64,000 nucleotides of DNA, taken from positions 1-64,000 of the forward strand of contig SVTQ01000002.1 in the NCBI GenBank assembly GCA_015063695.1. The letters run 5' to 3'. The notes beneath the pieces are model-generated. The model ran no database searches. It worked only from the letters and a program-made list of their open reading frames with translations, and was not told the DNA's origin. A program made the position numbers and the translations under genes. Below are positions 34,376-42,133 of the stretch, one piece after another. This DNA is from Oscillospiraceae bacterium (lineage in GTDB: Bacteria; Bacillota; Clostridia; Oscillospirales; CAG-272). Numbering within the stretch: the first letter of the stretch is position 1; every line of letters starts with the position of its first letter.

Positions 34376-34813
34376 TTATTTGTATTTATCTGCTTCTGCC
34401 TGCGCCATGGCATCACATCTCTCGTTGTAAGGATGACCTGCGTGGCCCTTTATCCAGGTGTAGGAAACGGTATGCTTTTCGGTGAGCAGAAGGAGCTTTT
34501 CCCAAAGGTCGGGATTGAGTGCGGGAGACTTGTCCGCCTTTTTCCATCCCTTTTCCTTCCAGCCCTTTGCCCAACCCTTCTCGAGACCGTCAATAAGATA
34601 CTTTGAGTCAGAACAAAGCATGACGTTGCAGGGCTCTTTCAAAGCGGAAAGCGCCATTACCGCCGCCGTCAGCTCCATTCTGTTATTTGTTGTTTCCTTT
34701 TCCCCTCCGCAAAGCTCTTTTTCGTGTCCGTTATAAACGAGGACAGCGCCCCAGCCGCCGGGGCCGGGATTGAACTTGCAGGAGCCGTCTGTATATATCT
34801 CAACGTTTTTCAA
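34376..34813 (-). CDS. rnhA: Ribonuclease HI
   Basis: 145 residues. Cuts RNA in RNA-DNA hybrids. The acidic catalytic set is visible: [18 protein letters not shown] (Asp8), NNRMELTA (Glu), [11 protein letters not shown] (Asp) and ERCDAMAQ (Asp), with the basic handle [15 protein letters not shown]. The family's [11 protein letters not shown] is intact. Begins with TTG, 9 bases after GGAG; GTG nearby is out of frame. Immediately upstream of the DUF1294-like gene. Confidence 0.95.
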   Translation of the reverse strand: MKNVEIYTDGSCKFNPGPGGWGAVLVYNGHEKELCGGEKETTNNRMELTAAVMALSALKEPCNVMLCSDSKYLIDGLEKGWAKGWKEKGWKKADKSPALNPDLWEKLLLLTEKHTVSYTWIKGHAGHPYNERCDAMAQAEADKYK

Positions 34814-34966
34814 ATCACAATTCTCCGTACAGTGAATTTATTATAGGTACAGTAAGTATAACATATACGCTGAAGTTTTACAATAAAATAATATAAAATA
34901 TCCGTATGCGTCGAGTCATCTTTTCGACGGCAAACGCTTTAAAAAGCAGAGATTTTCAAAATAATC

Positions 34967-34995
34967 TTGAAATCCGAATTTTTCTATGCTATACT
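34967..34995 (+). promoter_or_regulatory. Promoter of the gene at 35043
   Basis: TTGAAA, 17 bases, TATACT. Transcription would start near 35002, just before a GGAGG. Confidence 0.83.
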
Positions 34996-35010
34996 ATACG
35001 GGTAAAATAT

Positions 35011-35037
35011 TATGGAGGACACAGTTTTTGTGATTTA
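35011..35037 (+). CDS. Possible 8-codon leader peptide
   Basis: ATG GAG GAC ACA GTT TTT GTG ATT TAA, encoding MEDTVFVI, placed between the promoter and the gene at 35043. The only good GGAGG of the region lies inside it, some 22 bases before the main start. It has no ribosome site of its own beyond AT-rich sequence, so translation is uncertain. Confidence 0.25.
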
Positions 35038-35042
35038 AAATT

Positions 35043-35588
35043 ATGAACTCAGGAACACACTACGCAGAATACGCCACAAGCCAGAAGGCTGAAGGTAAAT
35101 TCGCCACAAGAAAGCTCGGCTTTATCATCGGTTACGTTGTAGTAATCGCTGCTATGCTCGGCGGCTCTTACGCTATCTTCCAGGAAATGTTTGCAGTATT
35201 CGGATTTATCTTCCTTGTACTCGGCATTGCTCTCGTTTTCTTCACCAAGCGCTTCATTCTTCCCGACTACAAGTACGTTATCGAGTCCGGCGACATGAAG
35301 TTCTATATCAACTACGGCAAGAGAGATAAGCTCCTCTTCACAGCTAAGATCAAGGACATGGAAGCTATCGCTCCCTACGAAGGTGAATACCTCGATGCAG
35401 CAAATGCATCCGATATCGCAGCTACATACGACTACAGAGGCACAGCAAAGACCCCCGACGGCTACTACGCTATCTTCAACAAGGACGGCAAGAAGTGCGT
35501 TGTTATCTTTGAAAACTGCGAAAACGCAATGAAGCAGCTCTACTACTACAACAAGGCAGCCGTTAAGCGCGAAAAGTTCAATCACTGA
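35043..35588 (+). CDS. Two-helix membrane protein of unknown function
   Basis: 181 residues. Two transmembrane segments (about 25-43 and 50-68), then a 110-residue cytoplasmic beta-rich domain (YKYVIESGDMKFYINYGKRDKLLFTAKIKDMEAI) similar in outline to bacterial PH-like domains. Codon use (GCT, AAC, ATC, TTC) is as biased as in rbr, suggesting abundant protein. The spacing is odd: the nearest GGAGG is about 22 bases ahead of the ATG, and there is an eight-codon frame in between. Function not recognised. Confidence 0.72.
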   Translation: MNSGTHYAEYATSQKAEGKFATRKLGFIIGYVVVIAAMLGGSYAIFQEMFAVFGFIFLVLGIALVFFTKRFILPDYKYVIESGDMKFYINYGKRDKLLFTAKIKDMEAIAPYEGEYLDAANASDIAATYDYRGTAKTPDGYYAIFNKDGKKCVVIFENCENAMKQLYYYNKAAVKREKFNH

Positions 35589-35600
35589 TTGATGATAATA

Positions 35601-35640
35601 GAAAAACAAAGCACTTCGTGATGAAGTGCTTTGTTTTTTG
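35601..35640. terminator. Terminator A of the accessory patch
   Basis: AAAACAAAGCACTTC with GAAGTGCTTTGTTTT around GTGAT, with T-runs on both strands. It ends the gene at 35043 and also the convergent GNAT gene. A second near-copy is at 36471-36510. Confidence 0.88.
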
Positions 35641-35705
35641 GAAGTTTGAACTTAGTGACACGAATTTAATGTGCCTGAAAACTGAGTATATCAGTTAACA
35701 ACTTT

Positions 35706-36218
35706 TTATTTGTCTTTTGTCTTACAAATAATCTTTGAAAAACAAGCCAAGACCAAGCCCGGCTGAGTTTGTAGTCTTTTACCTGTATCAATAAAACCTG
35801 CTTGTTCATAACACCGTTTATTCTTAATCAAGTCTTCCGGAAAGTCCACAATAAAACATTTTGCATCAGGAAATTCCCTCTCGCAAAGTAATATTGCGGT
35901 TTGTGCAATTCTTTTACATTGTTGTTCGGGTTTAATATAAATTCTTTGTAAATAATATTGACCTTCTTGCAAGTTTTCAATAAAAGGGGTTCTTCCCTTA
36001 CATTTGTATAGAACACCACCCACAATTTCTTCATTCACAAAAATTGTAAAGTAGCGGAAGTAATCGGAAGTTAGTCTATTAGCGATATCTTCTTCTCCTC
36101 GCAAATAAGGATTACCCTCATCTTGATATTTTTCATATAAAGGAAGAAAAGCATCTCTTTGTATTTTGCATAATTCTGTTGATTCTTTTTCTTGTGTTGC
36201 TCTAATTGATATATTCAT
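35706..36218 (-). CDS. GNAT-family N-acetyltransferase
   Basis: 170 residues. GCN5-type acetyltransferase: N-terminal IRATQEKESTELCKIQRDAF, strand FTIFVNEEIVGGVLY, acetyl-CoA segment YLQRIYIKPEQQCKRIAQTAI (the usual RxxGxG/A loop appears as QQCKRIA), and KNKRCYEQAGFIDTGKR. The substrate is unknown. It is clearly more AT-rich than its neighbours and uses different codons (AAA, ATA, TTT), implying recent acquisition. It lies between a hairpin array and a repeated terminator. AAAGGAG precedes the ATG. Confidence 0.85.
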   Translation of the reverse strand: MNISIRATQEKESTELCKIQRDAFLPLYEKYQDEGNPYLRGEEDIANRLTSDYFRYFTIFVNEEIVGGVLYKCKGRTPFIENLQEGQYYLQRIYIKPEQQCKRIAQTAILLCEREFPDAKCFIVDFPEDLIKNKRCYEQAGFIDTGKRLQTQPGLVLACFSKIICKTKDK

Positions 36219-36290
36219 ACTGTTCTCCTTTCAAAAACGTTTACTCGAATTATACTATATCAGCGGTAGAGATGCAAATCAAATAAAATC

Positions 36291-36468
36291 AATGCGAAGC
36301 ATTGTATATCATCAATTCCGCAGGAATTGCATATCATCAACTTCGCAAGAAGTTGTATATCATCAAGCCGACAAAAATACACGCTTTGCGTGATGATATA
36401 CACCGCACGAGTGCGGCAATGATATACAGCCCGTTCGGGCTGATGATATACCAAGCCTGTCGGCTTGG
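36291..36468. repeat. Seven-hairpin array with TGATGATATA linkers
   Basis: Seven small hairpins with unlike stems: 36291-36303, 36314-36328 (AATTCC/GGAATT), 36339-36354 (AACTTC/GAAGTT), 36380-36392 (CACGC/GCGTG), 36403-36416 (CCGCAC/GTGCGG), 36428-36441 (AGCCCG/CGGGCT), 36451-36468 (CCAAGCC/GGCTTGG). Almost identical 11-base linkers separate them: GTATATCATCA in the left half and its complement TGATGATATAC in the right half, so the array can also fold as one large inverted repeat. AAGCCGAC at 36365-36372 pairs with GTCGGCTT at 36459-36466. It lies between the GNAT gene and the tRNA-Thr terminator. Confidence 0.9.
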
Positions 36469-36470
36469 AT

Positions 36471-36510
36471 AAAAAACAAAGAACTTCTTTCGAAGTTCTT
36501 TGTTTTTTGG
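36471..36510 (-). terminator. Terminator B, after tRNA-Thr
   Basis: AAAACAAAGAACTTC with its complement around TTTC, T-runs on both sides. It directly follows the tRNA-Thr CCA on the minus strand and is almost identical to the hairpin at 35601-35640. Confidence 0.88.
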
Positions 36511-36583
36511 AGCTACTACCGGGATTCGGACCCGGGACCTCGTCATTACCAATGACGTGCTCTGCCAACTGAGCCATAGTAGC
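36508..36583 (-). tRNA. tRNA-Thr (anticodon GGT)
   Basis: 76 bases including an encoded CCA. Acceptor stem GCTACTA/TAGTAGC, D-arm GCTC/GAGC, anticodon stem CGTCA/TGACG around TTGGTAA (anticodon GGT, codons ACC/ACT), T-arm CCGGG/CCCGG with loop TCCGAAT (TTCGAAT-like, with C at the second position). It fits the ACC specifier of the thrS T-box. Confidence 0.95.
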
Positions 36584-36625
36584 ACTTTTACAGTATGCAC
36601 ATTATAACAAACTTTAATGCCGTTG

Positions 36626-37132
36626 TCAAGACATTTTTTTCAAAACGATATCGCTTACCGTAAAAGTTCTCTCTCCCTCATAAGCAATAGAAGAAGGTTT
36701 TCCTTCGGGAGTAATAAACAATGTATAAACACCGTCGTCAGCGGACACGGAATACACCGTATTTCCGCTTTCGTCCTTCGTTATGGAAGCTATATTATCG
36801 GGAGACAAGAGAAAGGCATCGAGAATCGGTTCGACCTTTGAAAACAACTCAGGGGAAAGAGGGATCTTCATATCCCCCGATGAGGCAAAAAAAGCTCCGT
36901 TTTCTCTGGAAAAGGTTACACCGCCAATATTTTCGGGCTCTTTTATCTCAAGAGACGCGCCGTTCTCATTATAAAAGATCTCCACCGCATACTCCGCGCC
37001 TCCCGTTTCGATCCTTGCGCTGACAGAAGCAAGACCGTTCTGATAGTCAAGCAGAGGACGGCTCACCGAATTACAGCTCGCAAAGGTCAAAACAACGACA
37101 ACAAAACATAAAAACAAACCTATCTTTTTCAT
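36626..37132 (-). CDS. Lipoprotein of unknown function
   Basis: 168 residues. Signal peptide and lipobox (TFASCN, Cys about 20). The rest is one domain of short strands (YAVEIFYNENGASLEIKEPEN, ENGAFFASSGDMKIPLS, YTLFITPEGKPSSIAYEGE), the layout of a small beta-sandwich of the LolA or DUF4292 kind. No motif is diagnostic. GGAG precedes the ATG. It stands alone upstream of tRNA-Thr, on the same strand. Confidence 0.72.
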   Translation of the reverse strand: MKKIGLFLCFVVVVLTFASCNSVSRPLLDYQNGLASVSARIETGGAEYAVEIFYNENGASLEIKEPENIGGVTFSRENGAFFASSGDMKIPLSPELFSKVEPILDAFLLSPDNIASITKDESGNTVYSVSADDGVYTLFITPEGKPSSIAYEGERTFTVSDIVLKKMS

Positions 37133-37202
37133 AGTACTCTCCGCTAAGCATCAGTTCTCTAAATTCTATGCAGAGGAAAAGAAATGTATTCTAAGAGAAC
37201 CC

Positions 37203-37279
37203 CAAGTCGTCTTGCGACAACTTGAGGACCCCTTGTTAATGCAAATAGCCCCAAGTTATCGCAAAATAACTCGGGGCTG
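37203..37279 (-). terminator. Two related hairpins after the DUF4340 gene
   Basis: AGCCCCAAGTTAT with its near-complement ATAACTCGGGGCT around CGCAAA (37247-37278) directly follows the stop codon. A second hairpin, CAAGTCGTC/GACAACTTG around TTGC, lies at 37203-37224. Their arms share the CCCCAAGT theme. Confidence 0.7.
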
Positions 37280-37282
37280 TTT

Positions 37283-38803
37283 TTAGTTCTTACCGTAAGC
37301 CTCGATAGGCTCGCCGTTCAAAATTCTCGAAGTGTCATTGATTATCTTCTGTACAAGATCGGCGTGAACGTAGAATTCGGCATTGCCGTTTACCTTCACC
37401 GCGCTTCGTCTTGTGGTGTATCTGTAGAATTCATAGGTGGTAACTTCACCCTTTTTATTCTTATAGGAGAACTTCAGATTACATCTTTCGGGATCATTCA
37501 GTATATCCTCAAGAAGCTCTCCCGTTTCGGGAACGCTTTCGGGAAGATAGTCCTGAACGTCAAAGGAAAGAAGGGCTTTATAGTACTGTCTGAAATTGTC
37601 TATATCCTCGGCAGTTGTCAGATAAACGTTTGTATCCGTTGCCACCGAAAGGGTGTCCTTCCCTTCCTCGTCCTTGCCGTGGTGGAGATAGAAGGTGACT
37701 TCTTCACCTCCCGTTTCAACGGTCATTTCAGCAACGGACGTAATATAATACTGGAAGATGTAGGTGGATATCCAGTCCATCATTCCGTATTCAAGATATT
37801 TAAGAGTATCTGCAGGGACCTTGGTGACTATATCGCTGTACATATTTGAAACAACGTAGTAATAACCGTCCTCTGTCTTTTCGCTTGTGAAGAAATAGTA
37901 GGTCTTGTTCTTATAATCAAAGGACACTGTATGAGCAGGTCTGTCAAGACCGCATTCCTTCAGCGTATCGTTGTCCGCGCCAAGCTTATAGGTGGACTCA
38001 CCCGTTAGTCCCACAAAAGATATAAATATCTCGTAAAGAAGGGTGGAATTGGGAGTATAGGGAGCAGGATAGGTGAGAATGTTCTCGACCATAGCCTCGG
38101 GATTCATCATATCCTCTCGGTCCACTATACCCACAGAGAGCATTTTTTCCTTGCCGTGATGAACCGTAAAGTTGTTGATGGTATAGTAGTCCTCTTTGTC
38201 AATACCGAAAATGACGTAGGGTGTTATAAACGCCTCAATGGGAGCAAGAATAGTCTGCTCAACTGTAGTATCAAGGACGTAAACGCTGTTTCTGCCTGCA
38301 AACATGCAGTAGTAGCCGCCGCCCGTCAGAAGCTTTCTGCCTACGTAGACCTTATACTGCCTGTCATCATTGTCCGTTACTATCCAGTAAGCCTTGGGCA
38401 CGTCAAGACCGTACTCCGCAAGCTTCGCCTCGTCCGCCCCATCCATGACCTTCGCCTTGGAGAGTGTGGAGCCGCAGGTGGTAACAAGAGTGGAAAGGGC
38501 TGTGGCATCTACGCCGATACCTTCAAAGCCTTCAACGGTCAGCTCGCCGTTTTTATCCTTAACAAACTTGTATCCGCCGTGCTCGTTTCCAACCTCGATG
38601 GACTTCATATCCGCCCTCTCAAGGTAGTTATACATATAATACCTGTTGGAAACACCGAGGCTCTCGCCCTCAAGAGTTTCGGGAGCCTCCTCCACGGGGA
38701 CTCTTGACTGGACGTAGGGTTTTACTACCGCAAAGTACCCTACGGCGGCAAGAACGATGATCGCGGCAGACAGAATAATTAAAGTTATCTGTTTCTTTAT
38801 CAT
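37283..38803 (-). CDS. DUF4340-domain protein, Gld-like ABC operon
   Basis: 506 residues. One transmembrane helix near the N-terminus (about 8-28), then repeated extracellular DUF4340-type modules: KSIEVGNEHGGYKFVKDKNGELTV, AEYGLDVPKAYWIV, RQYKVYVGRKLLTGGGYYC, and a second round KECGLDRPAHTVSF with YYFFTSEKTEDGYYYVV. The last 110 residues repeat the pattern less clearly. Start ATG 38803 overlaps the stop of the upstream GldG-like gene (ATGA), with AGGAG ahead. DUF4340 proteins habitually follow GldG-like genes; the substrate is unknown. Confidence 0.85.
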   Translation of the reverse strand: MIKKQITLIILSAAIIVLAAVGYFAVVKPYVQSRVPVEEAPETLEGESLGVSNRYYMYNYLERADMKSIEVGNEHGGYKFVKDKNGELTVEGFEGIGVDATALSTLVTTCGSTLSKAKVMDGADEAKLAEYGLDVPKAYWIVTDNDDRQYKVYVGRKLLTGGGYYCMFAGRNSVYVLDTTVEQTILAPIEAFITPYVIFGIDKEDYYTINNFTVHHGKEKMLSVGIVDREDMMNPEAMVENILTYPAPYTPNSTLLYEIFISFVGLTGESTYKLGADNDTLKECGLDRPAHTVSFDYKNKTYYFFTSEKTEDGYYYVVSNMYSDIVTKVPADTLKYLEYGMMDWISTYIFQYYITSVAEMTVETGGEEVTFYLHHGKDEEGKDTLSVATDTNVYLTTAEDIDNFRQYYKALLSFDVQDYLPESVPETGELLEDILNDPERCNLKFSYKNKKGEVTTYEFYRYTTRRSAVKVNGNAEFYVHADLVQKIINDTSRILNGEPIEAYGKN

Positions 38804-40293
38804 GTGCGCTTTCTCCTGATACAAACGTAAATTCCGAGAATCGCAACAATTACGGGAATAACGGTCACCATAGCAACGCTCCAGCGGTTTGCCTGAGCCG
38901 TTGTGATGTCGAGCGCTGTTTCGTCAAGAACCTTGGGATCAATGTCGGCAACTATCTTCTCTCTGCCCGTAAGTCTTACGGTGTTTACGAGAATATCGCT
39001 GTTGGCATAGGACGAGCTCTTAAGGAAATCATCGGAAGCAAATTCGGGAGAGCCGCAAACGATAACGTAGGTGTAGATATAGTCGTTGTCCTTGATCCCT
39101 TCTTCACGGGAAACGGTCATAATGGGGAGAGCTCCTTCAAATACGGTCTCACCCTCTTTTACGGACTCTGAGGAGTCGCCGGACCAGAGTACCGTGCTTG
39201 TGGAAATGGAGCCCATAAGTCTGTCATCCTTTTCAAAGAGGATGTCAAGGGGCATGGCATTCCCGAACACCGTCTTGGGGGGAGAAGCAAGGTCAGCAAT
39301 ATCTCTGTAAAGACTTCTGCCCATGGTGTCCTCAGTTTCGTATTTCGCAACGATAGACTTACCGTCGCTTGTAACGGAATTCAGCGTGTCAACAACGACC
39401 TCACCGCTTCTGAAAGCAATTCCCCACTCACCGAGAAGCTCGGAGAGATTTTTGAGGTTTTTGGATTTTTCGGAGTCGGCAAATACCATAAGGCAGCCGT
39501 GTCTGTCAAGGAACGCATCTATCTTGTCGATCTCGTTACCGTTTTCGCCGCCTTCAATTCCTGCAAAGTCATAGATGGGGTCGTTGATAACGAGAATTCT
39601 GCCGTCCTCGTGTATTTCTTCCTTCGCAAGGTCAACGGAGCGCACCTCAAAGCCTGCGGTCTCATAAAGCTCCCACAGAGCCGAGGACTGCTCTTGTGTT
39701 CTTTCGCCGTGACCCGAGGTAAAGTATACGATAGGCATTTCCGCCGCAGTTACCTGGAGAATGGAAGCCGCGAATTTAGCCTCTCCGTTGTAGCCCCAGA
39801 TATAGGAGTACTCCTCGTCCCACATAAAGAAGGAGTCAGCTGCCTGAAGGCGGAATTCTCCGCCGCTTTCAATAATAACGGAGGTGGACTTGATGTCCGT
39901 TGCGGCAGTATTGTAGTAATATTCAAAGAAGCCGGGGTGCTTTATGATATCCACGCACTCGACGCTTATATTGGAAAACTCTTTTTCAAGCTGAAGGGCG
40001 GTGTTATAGATATATTTCATATAGGGACTTGAGCCCTCACCGCTCATAAGCTTGTCTGCATCCTGTGTGAAGTAGATGTTTACCTCGGCGGTAACGTCGG
40101 AGAGCACGTCCTTTGCCTCCTCCGAAAGGCTGAACACGCTGTCTCCCGTCATATCTATATACCAAAGCATTGAGTTTGCAAGTATACCGAAAACTGCGTT
40201 GATAACGATGACACCTGCCACGAAAAGCACGGTGAATGCAAAGGAGGCACTTCCTATCTTAAGTCCTCTTGACTTGGGATTTTTTCTGAACAT
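38800..40293 (-). CDS. GldG-like ABC exporter accessory protein
   Basis: 497 residues. An N-terminal transmembrane helix (about 15-40) and a C-terminal one (about 472-490) flank a large external domain. The region DMTGDSVFSLSEEAKDVLSDVTAEVNIYF is the family start (PF09822-like), followed by VYFTSGHGERTQ and a DUF4350-like part LVINDPIYDFAGIEGGENGNEIDKI (residue text abridged). It is the gliding-motility GldG relative, here with ABC permease and ATPase genes but no other gliding genes, so an export role is more plausible. ATG 40293 has AGGAGG 7 bases ahead. Confidence 0.85.
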   Translation of the reverse strand: MFRKNPKSRGLKIGSASFAFTVLFVAGVIVINAVFGILANSMLWYIDMTGDSVFSLSEEAKDVLSDVTAEVNIYFTQDADKLMSGEGSSPYMKYIYNTALQLEKEFSNISVECVDIIKHPGFFEYYYNTAATDIKSTSVIIESGGEFRLQAADSFFMWDEEYSYIWGYNGEAKFAASILQVTAAEMPIVYFTSGHGERTQEQSSALWELYETAGFEVRSVDLAKEEIHEDGRILVINDPIYDFAGIEGGENGNEIDKIDAFLDRHGCLMVFADSEKSKNLKNLSELLGEWGIAFRSGEVVVDTLNSVTSDGKSIVAKYETEDTMGRSLYRDIADLASPPKTVFGNAMPLDILFEKDDRLMGSISTSTVLWSGDSSESVKEGETVFEGALPIMTVSREEGIKDNDYIYTYVIVCGSPEFASDDFLKSSSYANSDILVNTVRLTGREKIVADIDPKVLDETALDITTAQANRWSVAMVTVIPVIVAILGIYVCIRRKRT

Positions 40294-40305
40294 CTTCACC
40301 CCTCC

Positions 40306-41010
40306 TTACGCATAACGGCGCTTCTCATAGATGCGCACGGTGAAAAACAGGAAAACTACACATACAGAAACGTAGTAAAGCACTGCGGAGAGGTCAAAAA
40401 TACCATAGGTGAAGTTTGCAAAACGGGAGTAGATGGATACCCAACCGATAACGGCGGAGATGATTCTTGAATTCATATAGGAATCAAGAACGCCCAGCAC
40501 TACGAGAAACGCAAGAAGTCCCACGGTTCCCATAGCCGCCACGAACTGATTTCCCGTGAGGGAGGACACGAAAAGTCCCACCGCGATAAAGCAGGAGGCG
40601 ATAAGTATCATGCCGATAAGGCATCCGAGAATTTTTCCGGGATTGGGCTCTCCGTAAATTCCGAGGGGAATGAAGAAGAGGCAGGACATGGCGATAGTTA
40701 TAAGGAACATAGTGAATGCCGCCGCAAATTTTGCGAGAACCATGCTCCAGAGACTTACGGGAGAGGTCAGAAGAAGCTGTTCAGTTCCCTGACGTTTTTC
40801 TTCGGCAAAGCTCTTCATGGTGAGAAGAGGAATAATTATAACGTAAGCGAACATCAAAAGCTGAAAATAGCTCGAAACGTCGCAGGTCTGTGCCTGCAGT
40901 GTGGAAAGGGAGCAAAGAAAGCCCGATGCACAAAGGAATATACCCATGAAGATATATCCTGCAGGTGTTTTAAAATAGCTCTTTATATCTCTTTTGAAAA
41001 TTGCAAACAT
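40306..41010 (-). CDS. GldF-like ABC transporter permease
   Basis: 234 residues with six membrane segments. N-terminal IFKRDIKSYFKTPAGYIFMG and PLLTMKSFAEEKRQGTEQLL are typical of the ABC2/GldF permeases, followed by LTSPVSLWSMVLAKF, FVSSLTGNQFVAAMG. It probably forms a homodimeric channel with the ATPase at 41016. Its start is preceded by GGAGG inside the end of the ATPase gene, so coupled translation is likely. Confidence 0.88.
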   Translation of the reverse strand: MFAIFKRDIKSYFKTPAGYIFMGIFLCASGFLCSLSTLQAQTCDVSSYFQLLMFAYVIIIPLLTMKSFAEEKRQGTEQLLLTSPVSLWSMVLAKFAAAFTMFLITIAMSCLFFIPLGIYGEPNPGKILGCLIGMILIASCFIAVGLFVSSLTGNQFVAAMGTVGLLAFLVVLGVLDSYMNSRIISAVIGWVSIYSRFANFTYGIFDLSAVLYYVSVCVVFLFFTVRIYEKRRYA

Positions 41011-41015
41011 CCTTT

Positions 41016-41963
41016 TTACGCCCTCCTTTTCTTGTTTTCTTCCGTAAGACGGATAAATACGTCCTCAAGGGACACACCTGCCGCCTCAAAGCCGATAATT
41101 GGGAAATCACGGGATGCGCAAAGTCTGAAAAGCTGTTTGCGGATATCTATTCCCGTACGGCTCTCTATCACGTACACGTGAGCATCAAGATCGCGCTCGC
41201 CTGTGAGCTGAACGCTTTCAACTCCGTCGAGACCGCCCACAGCTGAAAGCACGTCCCTTGAGGGGCCGCATATCTTTACGCTGTAACGTCTGTTCTGATT
41301 TACCGCGGTGGAGATATCATCTGTCTTCTCGTCGGCAAGGATCTTGCCGTTCTCAATAATAATTACTCTGTCGCAGACCGCCTGAACCTCGGAGAGGATA
41401 TGCGTTGAAAGAATAACCGTATGATTTCTTCCGAGGCGGCGGATAAGGCTTCTTATCTCGATTATCTGCTTGGGGTCAAGGCCGACTGTCGGCTCGTCAA
41501 GAATAATTATCCTGGGGTCACCCACAAGAGCCTGTGCGATACCCACTCTCTGGCGATAGCCCTTTGAGAGGTTGGCGATAAGTCTGTCCTTTACGTCCCA
41601 GGTCTTTGTAACCTTCATTATTTCCTCAAGGTGAGGGCCTCGGGGCAGGTCACAGCCCTTGAGCTCATAAACAAAGTTCAGATATTCCGATACGGTCATA
41701 TCGGGATAAAGAGGGGGTATTTCGGGAAGATAGCCGATAAGCTTCTTCGCCTTGTCGGGGGAGTCGAGGATATCAAGTCCGCCGATCTCAACGGTTCCGC
41801 TGTCAGAGGAGAGATATCCCGTAATAATATTCATAGTCGTAGTTTTTCCCGCGCCGTTGGGGCCGAGGAAACCGACTATCTCACCTTTTCCAACGTGAAA
41901 GGAAATGCCGTCAAGGGCATATTTTCTTCCGTAGCTTTTCACAAGATTTTCAATCTTAATCAT
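41016..41963 (-). CDS. ABC transporter ATP-binding protein, Gld-like operon
   Basis: 315 residues. Walker A GPNGAGKTTTMN, Q-loop region, signature LSKGYRQRVGIAQAL, Walker B RIIILDEPTVGLDP and H-loop LSTHIL. A C-terminal extension of about 95 residues beyond the nucleotide-binding domain matches the GldA/drug-export type. The start was set to the ATG at 41963 (MIKIENLVKSYG) with AAGGA 7 bases ahead. First gene of the four-gene operon; a 25-bp palindrome covers its promoter. Confidence 0.92.
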   Translation of the reverse strand: MIKIENLVKSYGRKYALDGISFHVGKGEIVGFLGPNGAGKTTTMNIITGYLSSDSGTVEIGGLDILDSPDKAKKLIGYLPEIPPLYPDMTVSEYLNFVYELKGCDLPRGPHLEEIMKVTKTWDVKDRLIANLSKGYRQRVGIAQALVGDPRIIILDEPTVGLDPKQIIEIRSLIRRLGRNHTVILSTHILSEVQAVCDRVIIIENGKILADEKTDDISTAVNQNRRYSVKICGPSRDVLSAVGGLDGVESVQLTGERDLDAHVYVIESRTGIDIRKQLFRLCASRDFPIIGFEAAGVSLEDVFIRLTEENKKRRA

Positions 41964-42006
41964 TTTTGTTTCCTTTTTATTTTCTCGCCGTGCAAAAGCG
42001 CACAAT

Positions 42007-42031
42007 TATACTATTATAATATAATAGTATA
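42007..42031. promoter_or_regulatory. 25-bp perfect palindrome operator at the Gld-like promoter
   Basis: TATACTATTATA, one base, and the exact complement. On the minus strand it overlaps a TATACT -10 element with an upstream TGGAAA at 16 bases, so a bound dimer would cover the promoter. Such sites suit GntR/YtrA-type regulators, but no regulator gene adjoins it. Confidence 0.7.
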
Positions 42032-42087
42032 CCACATTTTGCAGAGATTTCCATAGGTAGAGTTAAAATTTCTGTAAATTCGGGTAA

Positions 42088-42123
42088 AAAAGAGCCGCGC
42101 GGGGACAAAATCCGCCGCGCGGT
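42088..42123 (-). terminator. Terminator of the LCP gene
   Basis: Two CCGCGCGG arms (42095-42102, 42115-42122) pair through a short loop, followed on the minus strand by CTCTTTTTT. Confidence 0.82.
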
Positions 42124-42133
42124 GTTAATATTT

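Noticed and set aside
36291-36468. CRISPR array
   Set aside because: Linkers are 11 bases and the 'spacers' are self-complementary hairpins; there are no Cas genes and the linkers invert half-way.
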